Of a stretch of DNA of 64,000 nucleotides, positions 25,406-34,509 are shown one piece after another. Numbering within the stretch: the first letter of the stretch is position 1; each line of letters begins with the position of its first letter. Under the pieces are notes generated by a model. That model was not told the DNA's origin, made no database searches, and saw only the letters and a list, made by a program, of their open reading frames with translations. The translations under genes and the position numbers were made by a program. The DNA is from Rhodoblastus sp. 17X3 (GTDB taxonomy: Bacteria; Pseudomonadota; Alphaproteobacteria; Rhizobiales; Beijerinckiaceae). Location: NCBI RefSeq assembly GCF_030056575.1, contig NZ_JASHHX010000011.1, positions 62,001 to 126,000 of the forward strand, in the 5' to 3' direction.

Positions 25406-25418
25406 GCATTGCAGCAAA
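25406..25418 (+). promoter_or_regulatory. GCATTGCAGCAAA motif shared with the 30820 promoter region
   Basis: The 13-nt sequence lies 13 nt before the start of the lyase-like gene at 25432. A near copy, GCATTGCAGCGAA, is at 30820, upstream of the initiating transferase. Both are in leader DNA of EPS-locus genes. It may be an operator or RNA element; it may also be chance. Confidence 0.25.
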
Positions 25419-25431
25419 GGCGAGGTGACAG

Positions 25432-26478
25432 ATGGGGCAGTCCTTGCTCGAAGCCGCCATGCTCGCCGTCAATCTCGCGCATGGACTCCATATCGAGGCG
25501 GCTGCGATTCTGCCGCCAGACTTCCGCGAAACGGCGATTGCGACGGAAAATCGCGCTTACCTCGATCAAATGGCCGCGCTCGGCTGCTCATCTGCGTCTG
25601 CCTGCGCCAATCCCGCCGGATCCGGGCGCTGCGCGTCCATCGCCGCCGCTGACGGAACGCAAACGCCGCCCGACGGCGTCGCCGTCGATTACGGCGGCGC
25701 GCGATGGAACGTCCAGACCAGCTATCATGGCTGGCCGGGCGAGACCGGAAGCTTAGCGATCCAGCCGGACGGGATCGTTTCGATCGCCGCGCGCGCAGGG
25801 AACCGGGCGTGGTTCGACCCGACGCGGAAGATCCGGGCGGAATTCTGCGGCCGCGAGCGTTTTTCCGAAGACGCCGAAATCCACCTGAAATTCAAGGTCC
25901 GGCTCGACGCCTCCAGCGTGATTTCGGGCCTCGACTGGATCATCATCGCCCAGATCCACCAGGCCGACATGCGCTATGCCGATGGCGCCTTTGTCGAGGC
26001 GTCTCCTCCTTTCGCGATCGCAATCGTCCAGGGCCCGAAAGGCGAGGAACTGGCCGTTTCCGGCGAGACCGCGGCGGTCCCGATGCGCGAACCGGAGATC
26101 GACCCGCCAACCGGCCTCCAGTCAAACGGTCCCGATGGGCCGAAATGGATCAAGCGCTTCGCTCCGCACAGGCAGATCGGGATCTCGGCGCCCTTTTCGC
26201 GGGGCGAATGGCATGAAATCGAATTTCGCTTTCGCGACGGTCACGGCCGGGCGGGCGCGGTCTTCGTATCTCTGGACGGCGCCGTCCTCGCGGACGAGAA
26301 GGGGCTTCCGACAGGCTATTCCTATGTGGACGACCTGCGGAACACCCCCTTCGCGGGAGGTCCTCAACTCATCGGGTCCTATGTCAAATTCGGCCTCTAC
26401 GCCGGAAAGTTCGAGGGCGACCCTCCGCCGAACGTCTTTTTGCAGCTTCATTTCAAGGACGTTGGCTTCGGAAGCTGA
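25432..26478 (+). CDS. Heparin-lyase-I-like (concanavalin-fold) polysaccharide lyase-type protein
   Basis: The 348-residue product resembles the polysaccharide lyase/heparin lyase I fold: VISGLDWIIIAQIHQAD in the middle (the strand carrying the IxQxH pattern), later GEWHEIEFRFRDGHGRAGAVFVSLDG and SYVKFGLYAG near the C-terminus. These strands match the beta-jelly-roll lyases that cut uronate polymers by beta-elimination. No clear signal peptide is seen; residues 1-75 are of unknown role. Its place between ugd and other EPS genes suggests trimming of the polymer. The lyase activity is not proven by visible catalytic residues. GAGG (25422-25425) supports the start. Confidence 0.6.
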   Translation: MGQSLLEAAMLAVNLAHGLHIEAAAILPPDFRETAIATENRAYLDQMAALGCSSASACANPAGSGRCASIAAADGTQTPPDGVAVDYGGARWNVQTSYHGWPGETGSLAIQPDGIVSIAARAGNRAWFDPTRKIRAEFCGRERFSEDAEIHLKFKVRLDASSVISGLDWIIIAQIHQADMRYADGAFVEASPPFAIAIVQGPKGEELAVSGETAAVPMREPEIDPPTGLQSNGPDGPKWIKRFAPHRQIGISAPFSRGEWHEIEFRFRDGHGRAGAVFVSLDGAVLADEKGLPTGYSYVDDLRNTPFAGGPQLIGSYVKFGLYAGKFEGDPPPNVFLQLHFKDVGFGS

Positions 26479-26558
26479 GCCTTGCCACAGGACGGCCAAT
26501 GACGACGCCCCTTGACTTGAATTCGCCACTCGTCTTCTAGATGTCATTCAGACGATGA

Positions 26559-27023
26559 ATGATGAGGATAATTAAATTGCAAGTGATCGGCGCCATTCAT
26601 TCCGTTTCTCATGCTCTCGACACGCGGGGACTCAAGCTTTTGTCGCGGATTGTCGACCTTGTCTCAAGGATTCTCTTCGCGGCGTCCTTGCCTGGACGCG
26701 CCAGCATCGGCAAGAACGTATTTTTTCATCACAGCGGCCTCGGCGTTGTGATCAACGGCGCTTCGGTGATCGACGATAATTGTGAGATCGGCGTCCATGT
26801 CGTGCTGGGCGGGCGGGCGCCGATCATCGGCGCGCCGCATCTCGAACGCGGGGTCATTGTCCACGCAGGCGCGCGCATCATCGGACCCATCACCGTCGGC
26901 GAAGGATCGGTGATCGGCGCGAACGCCGTGGTTCTTTCCGACGTGCCGCCGCGCAGTCTGGTCGTCGGCGTGCCAGGAGTCGTCAAGCGGACCGGGATCG
27001 AAATCGACGCCTACCAGCACTGA
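26559..27023 (+). CDS. Serine acetyltransferase-like hexapeptide-repeat acyltransferase
   Basis: The 154-residue product has a left-handed beta-helix pattern: FFHHSGLGVVINGASVIDDNCEIGVHVVLGG, then GVIVHAGARIIGPITVGEGSVIGANAVVLSDVPPRSLVVGVPG. This is the C-terminal part of CysE-like transferases with the catalytic HHSGLG motif. It lacks the long N-terminal domain of true CysE, so it more likely acetylates an EPS sugar. It sits 81 nt after the lyase-like gene and 59 nt before a methyltransferase. Confidence 0.8.
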   Translation: MMRIIKLQVIGAIHSVSHALDTRGLKLLSRIVDLVSRILFAASLPGRASIGKNVFFHHSGLGVVINGASVIDDNCEIGVHVVLGGRAPIIGAPHLERGVIVHAGARIIGPITVGEGSVIGANAVVLSDVPPRSLVVGVPGVVKRTGIEIDAYQH

Positions 27024-27082
27024 CTTGAAAGCCCTGGATCGGCGCAAGCGATGTTTGCGCGGGGCGACCGACGAGGAGGAAC

Positions 27083-28015
27083 ATGCAGTCGACAGCTTTG
27101 CCGGACCGGTCACAGCTTTTTGCCAGATTGAGCGAGGACGAAATCGTCGCGCGCTACCGGCGCGTCTGGGGCCCGGATGTCGGGCTCGACGAATTGAAGG
27201 CCCAGGCGCGTCTCGAAGGCGAGTTGACCGACCGCCTTTTGCGATCGACTCCGGAAAACCGCTGGTCGGAGTTCTCGGAGGCCTATGGCCGGCTGTTCAG
27301 CGAACTGCCATGGCATCGGACCAATGAATCGCTCGCCAACGACCGGGATTACGAGATCTGGCGCCGCCTTCTCGGCCCGGCGCGCAAGATCCTGGAAATC
27401 GGCAGCGGCGGCGGCGGCCTCATCCGCCATCTCGCCGCGCGCGGGTTTCAAGCCTATGGCTCGGAAGTCACCCGCGAGCGCGGCGAGAAATGCGTTCCAA
27501 ACGGCGAAGGCGTCGAATGGCTGCAGACCGATGGCGTCAATCTCTCGCATTTCGTCGCCGAAAACGGCTTTGACGCGGTTTTTTCCGATCAGGTCTTCGA
27601 ACATCTGCATCCCGACGACCACTTGACCCATCTCTCCGAGGCGCGGAAGGTCCTGGCCAGCGGCGGCCGCTATATTCTGCGCGCCCCGCACCGATCGGGC
27701 GGCCCGCGCGACCTTTCCGAAATCTTCGGCCTCGACGAGGCGGTCTTTCTCCATCTGTGCGAGCCCGATTACGCCCTCATGCATTCGCTCTGCCTGCGGG
27801 CGGGATTCGACCGGGTTTCCGCCGTGCTGGCCTCCGGGCGGCTGGGCGTCGCGCTGGCCTCGCCGCTTTTTCTTCGTTACCAGCTGGCCATCGAGCGCCT
27901 CGAATCGAAATTCGCCCGCTCTCAGGAACAGAAGCGGCGCTTCCGCAAACTCGCCCGGCGTTTGCTCGCTGCCGACGCCGTGTGGATCGTTGCCGAGAAG
28001 ACGCGCCCCACGTAA
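27083..28015 (+). CDS. Class I SAM-dependent methyltransferase
   Basis: The 310-residue product has a Rossmann methyltransferase core with motif I ILEIGSGGGGLIRHLAARG at about residue 110, an acidic residue in AYGSEVTRERG, and FDAVFSDQVFEHLHPDDHLTHLSEARKVL as motifs II-III. It resembles methyltransferases in polysaccharide clusters that cap or decorate sugars. The target cannot be read. AGGAGG at 27073-27078 supports the ATG. Confidence 0.85.
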   Translation: MQSTALPDRSQLFARLSEDEIVARYRRVWGPDVGLDELKAQARLEGELTDRLLRSTPENRWSEFSEAYGRLFSELPWHRTNESLANDRDYEIWRRLLGPARKILEIGSGGGGLIRHLAARGFQAYGSEVTRERGEKCVPNGEGVEWLQTDGVNLSHFVAENGFDAVFSDQVFEHLHPDDHLTHLSEARKVLASGGRYILRAPHRSGGPRDLSEIFGLDEAVFLHLCEPDYALMHSLCLRAGFDRVSAVLASGRLGVALASPLFLRYQLAIERLESKFARSQEQKRRFRKLARRLLAADAVWIVAEKTRPT

Positions 28016-28169
28016 ATCGACGCCTGCCTTGCCGACTGGGCCGGACATTGGCGCAGTCCTTGATTTTGGAAGACCTCTTGAGGCCGCGCCTCGCAAATCG
28101 GAGCGAGGAGCATGGCGTGGCCGTGTTTCGGCCGCGGCGCTTGTAAGTTTGAAGATAAGGCGGTTGTGA

Positions 28170-29666
28170 ATGTTGCGTCTGCTCAAGGGCGATGTTGCGG
28201 TGGTCATGGGCGGCCAGCTCGTGCAGCTGGCGGTTGGCGTCGCCACCTCCACGATCATCGCCCGCATGCTCAGCGCGGACGGCTATGGCGTCGTCAATCT
28301 TCTGCGCAGCATCTTCATGATGGTCGCGACCGTGTCCCCTCTCGGCCTCGATGCGGCGCTGCTGAAATATTGCGGAAGGGACGATGGCGACGCCGAAGGA
28401 AAGGCCGCCGTCATCCTCAGATTGCGCCTGATCGCCCTCGCGGTCTCGACCACCCTTGCGCTGCTGGTCTTCGCCGGCGCGGAAACCGGCCTGCTGGGCA
28501 AGGTCTATCGCTTCGACAATATCAACCTGCTCTTTATCGTCACCTTCCTCGCCCTTCCCTTCGCGACGGACACGGCGATCCTTAACGCCGTCTATCGCGC
28601 CAGGGGCCAGGCGAAGCGCTACGCCCTGATGGGGCCTTATCTCCAGTCTGGCATCCGCCTCGTGCTGGTGCCCCTGGCGGCAGTCTGTTCTCCGCGCATC
28701 GAAACCGTCGTGGCGATCAACACGCTGCAAATCGTCGTCACGGCGGTCCTGATCCTGATCGACATGAGCCGCAGCCGTCCCGAGGCGGCGGACTCGGCGC
28801 CGCCTCCCGCCGCCGTGCATCGCGCGGGCGCCATGGACGTGCTGCAGGAATCCGCCTGGATGTGCCTGTCGATCTTCGTCTATTCGCTCATGCGCTCGGC
28901 GGACATCATGTTCCTCGGCGCCACCACCCAGGCCAAGGACATCGGCGAATACGCCGCCCTGTCGATGGTGGCGCAGCTCACCGCCATCTTCCCCATGGCG
29001 GCGAGCCAGTCGCTCGGCCCCAATATTTCAAAGGCTTTTCACAGCGGCGATCAGGCGGGAGTCGTCCGCGAACTCAATCAATACCTGATGAAGGCCGCTC
29101 CCGTCTCCGGCTTCCTGTTCGGCGGCATCGCGGTCTTCGGCCAGCGGCTCGATCTGGTCTTCGGATCAAGCTTCCATTTTTCCGCGGCGATCTGCTTCCT
29201 TCTGCCGCTCGGCCAGGTCATCAGCGCCACGCTGGCGCCGATGGGCTATTCCCTCTCGATGACGGGCCGCCATCGCGCCGAAAACGCGATTCTGACTGCC
29301 GGCGGCGTCGTGCTCGTGGCGCTGTGCGCGCTTTTCATACCGAAATATGGAACGATCGCGGCGGCGAGCGCGGTCGCCTTCACCTTTACGCTCGTCAATG
29401 TCGCGCGCTTCATTCTTGTGACCCGCGTGACCGGGGCGGTTCCCGGACGCTGGCTCGATCTGGTCCCCGCGCCGCTGGCGTTTGGGCTTGCCCATGCCGC
29501 CCAATATGCGGGCGATCTGGTCGGCGGACGCGACCTGCTCACGACCTTCCTCGCCTGCTGCCTCTATGGCCTGCTCTTCGGCGCCTGCGCGTTCGCGCTG
29601 TTCATCAGGCCCGGCGCAGTCGCCCGAAAGGGCAACCCGCTCCCTGCTCAAGGAGACATGAAGTGA
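28170..29666 (+). CDS. Oligosaccharide flippase (Wzx-like, MOP superfamily)
   Basis: The 498-residue product has 12-14 hydrophobic helices. The N-terminus MLRLLKGDVAVVMGGQLVQLAVGVATSTIIARMLSADGYG, the SPLGLDAALLKY segment and the late GYSLSMTGRHRAENAIL are typical of Wzx/RfbX-like flippases. It should flip undecaprenyl-diphosphate-linked repeat units to the periplasmic face. It overlaps the next glycosyltransferase by 4 nt, so the two are coupled. Confidence 0.88.
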   Translation: MLRLLKGDVAVVMGGQLVQLAVGVATSTIIARMLSADGYGVVNLLRSIFMMVATVSPLGLDAALLKYCGRDDGDAEGKAAVILRLRLIALAVSTTLALLVFAGAETGLLGKVYRFDNINLLFIVTFLALPFATDTAILNAVYRARGQAKRYALMGPYLQSGIRLVLVPLAAVCSPRIETVVAINTLQIVVTAVLILIDMSRSRPEAADSAPPPAAVHRAGAMDVLQESAWMCLSIFVYSLMRSADIMFLGATTQAKDIGEYAALSMVAQLTAIFPMAASQSLGPNISKAFHSGDQAGVVRELNQYLMKAAPVSGFLFGGIAVFGQRLDLVFGSSFHFSAAICFLLPLGQVISATLAPMGYSLSMTGRHRAENAILTAGGVVLVALCALFIPKYGTIAAASAVAFTFTLVNVARFILVTRVTGAVPGRWLDLVPAPLAFGLAHAAQYAGDLVGGRDLLTTFLACCLYGLLFGACAFALFIRPGAVARKGNPLPAQGDMK

Positions 29667-30769
29667 GTCAACGGCCCGTCCGGCGGATCGCGATTTTCGC
29701 CCCGCATTTCGCCGAATATTCCTTCCGCCTGGCATGCGCCTGCGCCGGGCGCGCCGACGTGCTGCTGTTCCTCGACCGCATGAACCAGCAGCGCGAAATC
29801 GACGCCGATCTGTTCGGTCATAAGCCGGAAAGACTGCGGGTCGTCGCCTTCGACTCCGTCGGTCGCTCGAACCGGATCAAATCCCTGACCCGGATCACCG
29901 CCGAGCTCCTGCGGTTTCGACCGGACGTCCTGCTGGTGCAAGAGCAAATCGACGCCCTGACAGCCTGGGTTTGCCGCGTGAACGGCCGGCTCTATCCCAT
30001 GCTGCTGACGGTCCATGATCCCTCGCCCCATACCGGCGCGGACACGCAATATGTCATCGACAACGCGAAGAACCGGGCGGCGATCCGGAATGTCGCCCGC
30101 GCCTATCATGTGCACGGCGCCTTTTGCCGCGACCAATTGGTCAGGGAAATGGGCGCGGGCAAGCCAATCGTCGAAACCACCCACGCCGTCATCCTGACGC
30201 CGCCGGCGGACGCCCCGGCCACACCGCCCGAACCGGGCCGCATCCTGATGTTTGGCCGCATGGAGGCGTACAAGGGACTCGGAATCCTGCTCGACGCCGT
30301 CGACATGCTGGCGCGGCGCGGCGTCGCCTTCAAACTGGTCATCGCCGGGCGCGGCCCGGAGCTTGACCGCCTCGCTTCCCGAATCGAGGGCCGGCAAGAC
30401 ATCGAAATCCTCAACACCTTCCTGACGCCTGCCGAGGCTTCGACCGAATTCCAGCGCGCCGACGTCGTTGTCACGCCTTATCTGAACGCAACGCAAAGCG
30501 GCGTCGTCGCCGCCGCTTTCGGCAATGGCCGGCCGGTCGTCGCCTCGCGCGCCGGCGGTCTGGCCGATTCGGTCATCGATTCGGTAAACGGCCTCCTTGT
30601 GCCGGCCGGAGATGCGGGCGAACTCGCGGCGGCGCTGGAGCGCGTGTTGACCGACCGGCCCTTCCGGGAAAGCCTCGCCGCCGGCGCCCGCGCCTCGGCG
30701 GACACGACCTACGACTGGGGCAATGTCGCGGAACGACTGCTAAACTTTTCTGAAATAACAATATGTTAA
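29663..30769 (+). CDS. Glycosyltransferase family 4 protein
   Basis: The 368-residue product starts at GTG 29663, overlapping the flippase stop, with AGGAGAC at 29651-29657. The N-terminal half is acceptor-side (IAIFAPHFAEYSFRLACAC). The donor half has GRILMFGRMEAYKGLGILLDAV, VIAGRGPEL and NATQSGVVAAAFGNGRPVVASRAGG. The motif has a QSG-V form in place of E-G, a variation seen in some GT4 branches. It is a cytoplasmic transferase acting on the lipid-linked EPS unit; the sugar is not known. Confidence 0.85.
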   Translation: MSQRPVRRIAIFAPHFAEYSFRLACACAGRADVLLFLDRMNQQREIDADLFGHKPERLRVVAFDSVGRSNRIKSLTRITAELLRFRPDVLLVQEQIDALTAWVCRVNGRLYPMLLTVHDPSPHTGADTQYVIDNAKNRAAIRNVARAYHVHGAFCRDQLVREMGAGKPIVETTHAVILTPPADAPATPPEPGRILMFGRMEAYKGLGILLDAVDMLARRGVAFKLVIAGRGPELDRLASRIEGRQDIEILNTFLTPAEASTEFQRADVVVTPYLNATQSGVVAAAFGNGRPVVASRAGGLADSVIDSVNGLLVPAGDAGELAAALERVLTDRPFRESLAAGARASADTTYDWGNVAERLLNFSEITIC

Positions 30770-30819
30770 CCTGAATATTATGTGTCCGGCCCGTTCACCC
30801 AGATTCTGGAAGGCTTTTT

Positions 30820-30853
30820 GCATTGCAGCGAAATGACTTTTCGCACTGCAAAG
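30820..30853 (+). promoter_or_regulatory. Two TNGCAYTGCA elements upstream of the initiating transferase
   Basis: The 228-nt gap 30770-30997 contains TTGCATTGCAGCGAAA (from 30819) and TCGCACTGCAAAG (30841-30853), related to each other with about 22 nt between starts. The first is nearly the same as the motif at 25406. They lie 145-180 nt upstream of the gene at 30998. I see no clear -35/-10 pair. A regulator binding site is possible. Confidence 0.3.
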
Positions 30854-30997
30854 AAAGGAGTATGAAGGCGTCAGCGAATTATTCACCAAGTCTGGAGCAT
30901 CTCGGCTGGCCTCGTCACACCTGAGGTCGCCTCAAGGCACGGCGTCATGAAATGGCGACCTGCTCTTTCAGTATGTCTCGAAGCATAGGACGGTGAT

Positions 30998-32470
30998 ATG
31001 ATGGGTATCCGGATGTCATTTCTACCTTCCTTCGATGAACGGGAGGGCGCTTTGTCGCCAGAGATGACATATACTGGCGAAAATATGAAAATTGGCCGTC
31101 GCATCACGCCAGAGAACTGGGTCGCTCTTTTTGTCGTCGCTGATTTCGTGCTGATCGCAGCAAGTTGCGTTCTGGCGGCCGGTGTCGAAAACGGCTTCGA
31201 ATTCGCCGGCCCCATCAACAAGGCCACTCTGGCCGGTGTGGCGATCAATTTTCTGGTGTTGCACGGACTGTTGGCGCGCTCCTTCGACGCCTATGACAGC
31301 GACAAGATCTTCCAGACCGGCCATTCGATCAAAACTGTTTTCAAATCGATCACCTTCACCTTTGTCACCATGCTGGCCGTATTCAAGGCGCTGAATGTCG
31401 ATTTCAGCTATTCCCATGCATGGTTTTACGTTTTTTCCCTTTTCAGCCTCCTTTCGATGATCGCATTCCGCCTCGTCGCGCTTGCGGATGTTCATAGCCG
31501 GCTGCGGTCAGGCGATTACGTCCTGAAAGCCGTCTCGGCGTCCCTCTATTGCGATCCCCTCACCGCCGAGGAGATCGATGAATCGACGGATTACATCGTC
31601 AAGATCGCGCGCTCGACGCGCCTGAACGCCGTCGACGAATTGCCCGATCTCATCGATTCCTATGTCAGCGAAGAAATCGACTCGATCTACATTCGCGTTC
31701 TCTGGGTCGATGCGCCGCTCATTCTGCAGCAACTCTCGAAGCTGCGATTCTATTCGATGCGCGTCTATGTCATCGCCGACGAGCGCCGGATCCGCGCCAA
31801 TCATCTCGGCGTCAGCCGATTCGGCGACCTGGTTTCCATCACCGCCGTGGACCGGCCGATCGACCGCTGGGGCCTCTGGCTCAAGCGCACGCAGGACGTC
31901 GTTCTCGCCTCGGCCCTCATCCTGCTCACGGCGCCGATCATGGCGGCGGTGGCCATTGCGATCCGGCTCGAGAGCAAGGGCCCCGTGATTTTCCGTCAGA
32001 AGCGCACCGGCTTCAACGGGATGCTGTTCGAGCTGTGGAAATTCCGCTCGATGTACAGCGACAAGTCGGACTTCACGGCGTCGATCCAGACGAGCCGCAA
32101 CGATCCGCGCGTCACTCGCGTGGGACGTTTCATCCGCAAGACCAGCCTCGACGAGCTGCCGCAACTTTTCAACGTGCTGCAGGGGTCGATGTCGATCGTC
32201 GGGCCGCGTCCGCACGCCGTGCACACCCGCACCGAGGGCAAATCCCTCGAAGAACTGGCCGAAGAATATGCGGCCCGCCACAGGGTAAAGCCTGGCCTGA
32301 CGGGTTGGGCGCAAGTTTGCGGCTATCGTGGCCAGCTCGACTCCATCGAAAAGGTCAGGCAGCGCGTAGCGCATGATATAGAATATATTGAAAACTGGTC
32401 GACCTGGCTCGACATCAAGATCATTTTCAGGACGGCCTGGCTCGTGATCAACGATCCTTCCGCATTCTAA
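30998..32470 (+). CDS. EPS initiating polyprenyl glycosylphosphotransferase (WbaP/ExoY/WcaJ family)
   Basis: The 490-residue product has four N-terminal membrane helices (about 40-170), a soluble middle, and from about residue 290 the bacterial sugar transferase domain: [40 protein letters not shown], then [24 protein letters not shown] and [15 protein letters not shown]. The Asp-Glu pair in TSLDELPQ is the catalytic site. It moves a sugar-1-phosphate, commonly glucose- or galactose-1-P, to undecaprenyl phosphate and so starts the repeat unit. TAGGA (30986-30990) supports ATG 30998. Confidence 0.93.
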   Translation: MMGIRMSFLPSFDEREGALSPEMTYTGENMKIGRRITPENWVALFVVADFVLIAASCVLAAGVENGFEFAGPINKATLAGVAINFLVLHGLLARSFDAYDSDKIFQTGHSIKTVFKSITFTFVTMLAVFKALNVDFSYSHAWFYVFSLFSLLSMIAFRLVALADVHSRLRSGDYVLKAVSASLYCDPLTAEEIDESTDYIVKIARSTRLNAVDELPDLIDSYVSEEIDSIYIRVLWVDAPLILQQLSKLRFYSMRVYVIADERRIRANHLGVSRFGDLVSITAVDRPIDRWGLWLKRTQDVVLASALILLTAPIMAAVAIAIRLESKGPVIFRQKRTGFNGMLFELWKFRSMYSDKSDFTASIQTSRNDPRVTRVGRFIRKTSLDELPQLFNVLQGSMSIVGPRPHAVHTRTEGKSLEELAEEYAARHRVKPGLTGWAQVCGYRGQLDSIEKVRQRVAHDIEYIENWSTWLDIKIIFRTAWLVINDPSAF

Positions 32471-32565
32471 ACTCTACTGAGACGCCTTTTTTCATCGGAG
32501 GCTCAAGACCAACGGAGGAGCCGACGCTCCCGATCCCGTTTTTTGGGGTAAATTGGAGACCGGGA

Positions 32566-34509
32566 ATGTCGATCGGGTGGTATGTTCGGCGGCTGGCCAA
32601 TATGAGCCTGCCTGAGGTTTTGCATCGGACGCTCGAAGCGCAGCGCAAGCGGACGGCGCGCCGGCGCGCTTTCGGCTGGGAGGCCTTTGCGTCGAAAGGC
32701 GCCTTGTGCTGGCCGCACGCTGCAGCGCAGGATTTCATCCGTGGCGTGGACGGCGACCTGGCGCAGGCCATTCGCGCCGCGGCCGACAACGTCCTGAATG
32801 GACATTTCGAGGCCCACGGCGTCGCCTGGCCCAAGCGCGCCACGGACGATCTTTTCCCGATCGAGCTTTGGCGCCTCGATCCCGTCAGCGGCGGCCTCTG
32901 GCCCGGCCCTGACCATTATTGCTTCGATATCCCATACCGGCACGAGCGCAAGCTCGGCGACGTCAAATATGTCTGGGATCTCAACCGCCTCCAGTTCCTT
33001 CAACCGCTCGCGGCGGCGGCGGCCCTGTTCGACGACAAGGCCGCCCTCGCCGCCATCCGCCGCGCGATTGCGAGCTGGCGCGAGGCCAACCCGCCCTTTC
33101 GCGGCATAGCCTGGAATTCGGGCATCGAACTCGCGCTGCGCGCCTTTTCCGTCATTTTCGCCATCCTGCTTTGCGGCGGATCGCTCGGAAAGGAAACGCT
33201 GGATCAGGCAGAAGAAATCCTGCGCGCCCATTTCTTCTGGCTGGCCCGCTATCCGTCGCGCTTTTCTTCCGCCAACAACCATCTGGTCGCCGAGGCCCTG
33301 GGCGAATTCGCCATCGGCTGCGTCCTGCCCGATCTCGCCGACGCGCGTGCGCGGCAGGTGCTGGAGAAAGAAGCGAGGCTGCAAATCTTCTCCGATGGCG
33401 TCAGCGCCGAGCAATCGCCGACCTATGGCGCCTTCACAGCGGAAATGCTGCTGGCCGCCGACTGGCTGGGACGCGCCGCGGACAGGCCGCTCGCGCCCGA
33501 AGTTGGCGAAAGACTGATCGCCTTCGCCGGCTGGATCGCCTGGATGAGCGATGCGCGCGGGGGCGTTCCCAATATCGGCGACGACGACGAAGGACGCGTC
33601 CTTTCGCTCTGTTCAGCCCGCGAATACGCCTATCCGGCCTCGGTAGCGCGCCTTGTTTGCCGTCGGTTCGGCTTGCCTTTGAATGCGCCTTTGGGCCGCG
33701 ACGCGCCGGAATTGCGCGACGCCCTTTATCGCGACAAAAACGCGGAAAATTTGCAGCCGCAGCCACAGGGCCTGAAAACTTTCGCCGAAGGCGGCTACAC
33801 TATCGTGCGCGAAACCCGCGCGGGCAAGAAGCTGCGCTTCATGCTGGATCATGGACCGCTGGGCTATCTGTCCATCGCCGCCCATGGGCACGCGGACGCC
33901 AACGCCTTCACGCTGGCGCTCGACGATGAGGATATTTTCGTCGACCCAGGCACCTATCTTTATCATTCTGGCGGCGCCTGGCGCGACTGGTTCCGCGGCA
34001 CGCCCGCGCATAACACGCTTTGCCTCGACGGCGCCGACCAAAGCGTCATCGCAGGGCCGTTCAACTGGGGCGCCAAGGCGAGAGCGCGGCTCGACCAAAG
34101 CGCCGGCGGCGCCAACTGGTCGCTCGCGGCAAGTCATGACGGCTATGTCGGCCGTTATGGCCTCGAGCATCGGCGGGAGGTTTCCGCGCAGGACGCGGGA
34201 GTCCGGATCGTCGATCGCCTGGTTGGATCGGCGAAGCCCCCAGCCGCGCTCGTCTCGCTACAGGCCGCGCCGGATCTCGAGATCAATGGGTCCGGACAGG
34301 AATGGCGCGTTCAAAGGAACGGCGTCACGCTCGTGACCATCGCCTTCTCCCGACCCGGCGAAACGCGGGTGATCAAGGCCGGCGCCCTCGGCGAAGGCGG
34401 CTGGGTCTCGCCCTGTTTCGGGACGAAGCTTGCCGCAGATCGGCTCATCTGGCGCGGGTCCATCCCGGTCGAAGGGCTGGAGACGAATTTGAGCTGGAGG
34501 CCCGAATGA
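32566..34509 (+). CDS. Heparinase II/III family protein
   Basis: The 647-residue product has an all-helical N-terminal toroid (to about residue 350, including FSSANNHLVAEALGEF) and a C-terminal beta-sandwich domain with FMLDHGPLGYLSIAAHGHADANAFTLALDDEDIFVDPGTYLYH. That last His/Tyr-rich segment is the hallmark of heparinase II/III. Relatives in polysaccharide clusters are thought to be lyases acting on uronate polymers. No signal peptide is evident. Its stop overlaps the next gene by 4 nt (ATGA). Confidence 0.88.
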   Translation: MSIGWYVRRLANMSLPEVLHRTLEAQRKRTARRRAFGWEAFASKGALCWPHAAAQDFIRGVDGDLAQAIRAAADNVLNGHFEAHGVAWPKRATDDLFPIELWRLDPVSGGLWPGPDHYCFDIPYRHERKLGDVKYVWDLNRLQFLQPLAAAAALFDDKAALAAIRRAIASWREANPPFRGIAWNSGIELALRAFSVIFAILLCGGSLGKETLDQAEEILRAHFFWLARYPSRFSSANNHLVAEALGEFAIGCVLPDLADARARQVLEKEARLQIFSDGVSAEQSPTYGAFTAEMLLAADWLGRAADRPLAPEVGERLIAFAGWIAWMSDARGGVPNIGDDDEGRVLSLCSAREYAYPASVARLVCRRFGLPLNAPLGRDAPELRDALYRDKNAENLQPQPQGLKTFAEGGYTIVRETRAGKKLRFMLDHGPLGYLSIAAHGHADANAFTLALDDEDIFVDPGTYLYHSGGAWRDWFRGTPAHNTLCLDGADQSVIAGPFNWGAKARARLDQSAGGANWSLAASHDGYVGRYGLEHRREVSAQDAGVRIVDRLVGSAKPPAALVSLQAAPDLEINGSGQEWRVQRNGVTLVTIAFSRPGETRVIKAGALGEGGWVSPCFGTKLAADRLIWRGSIPVEGLETNLSWRPE

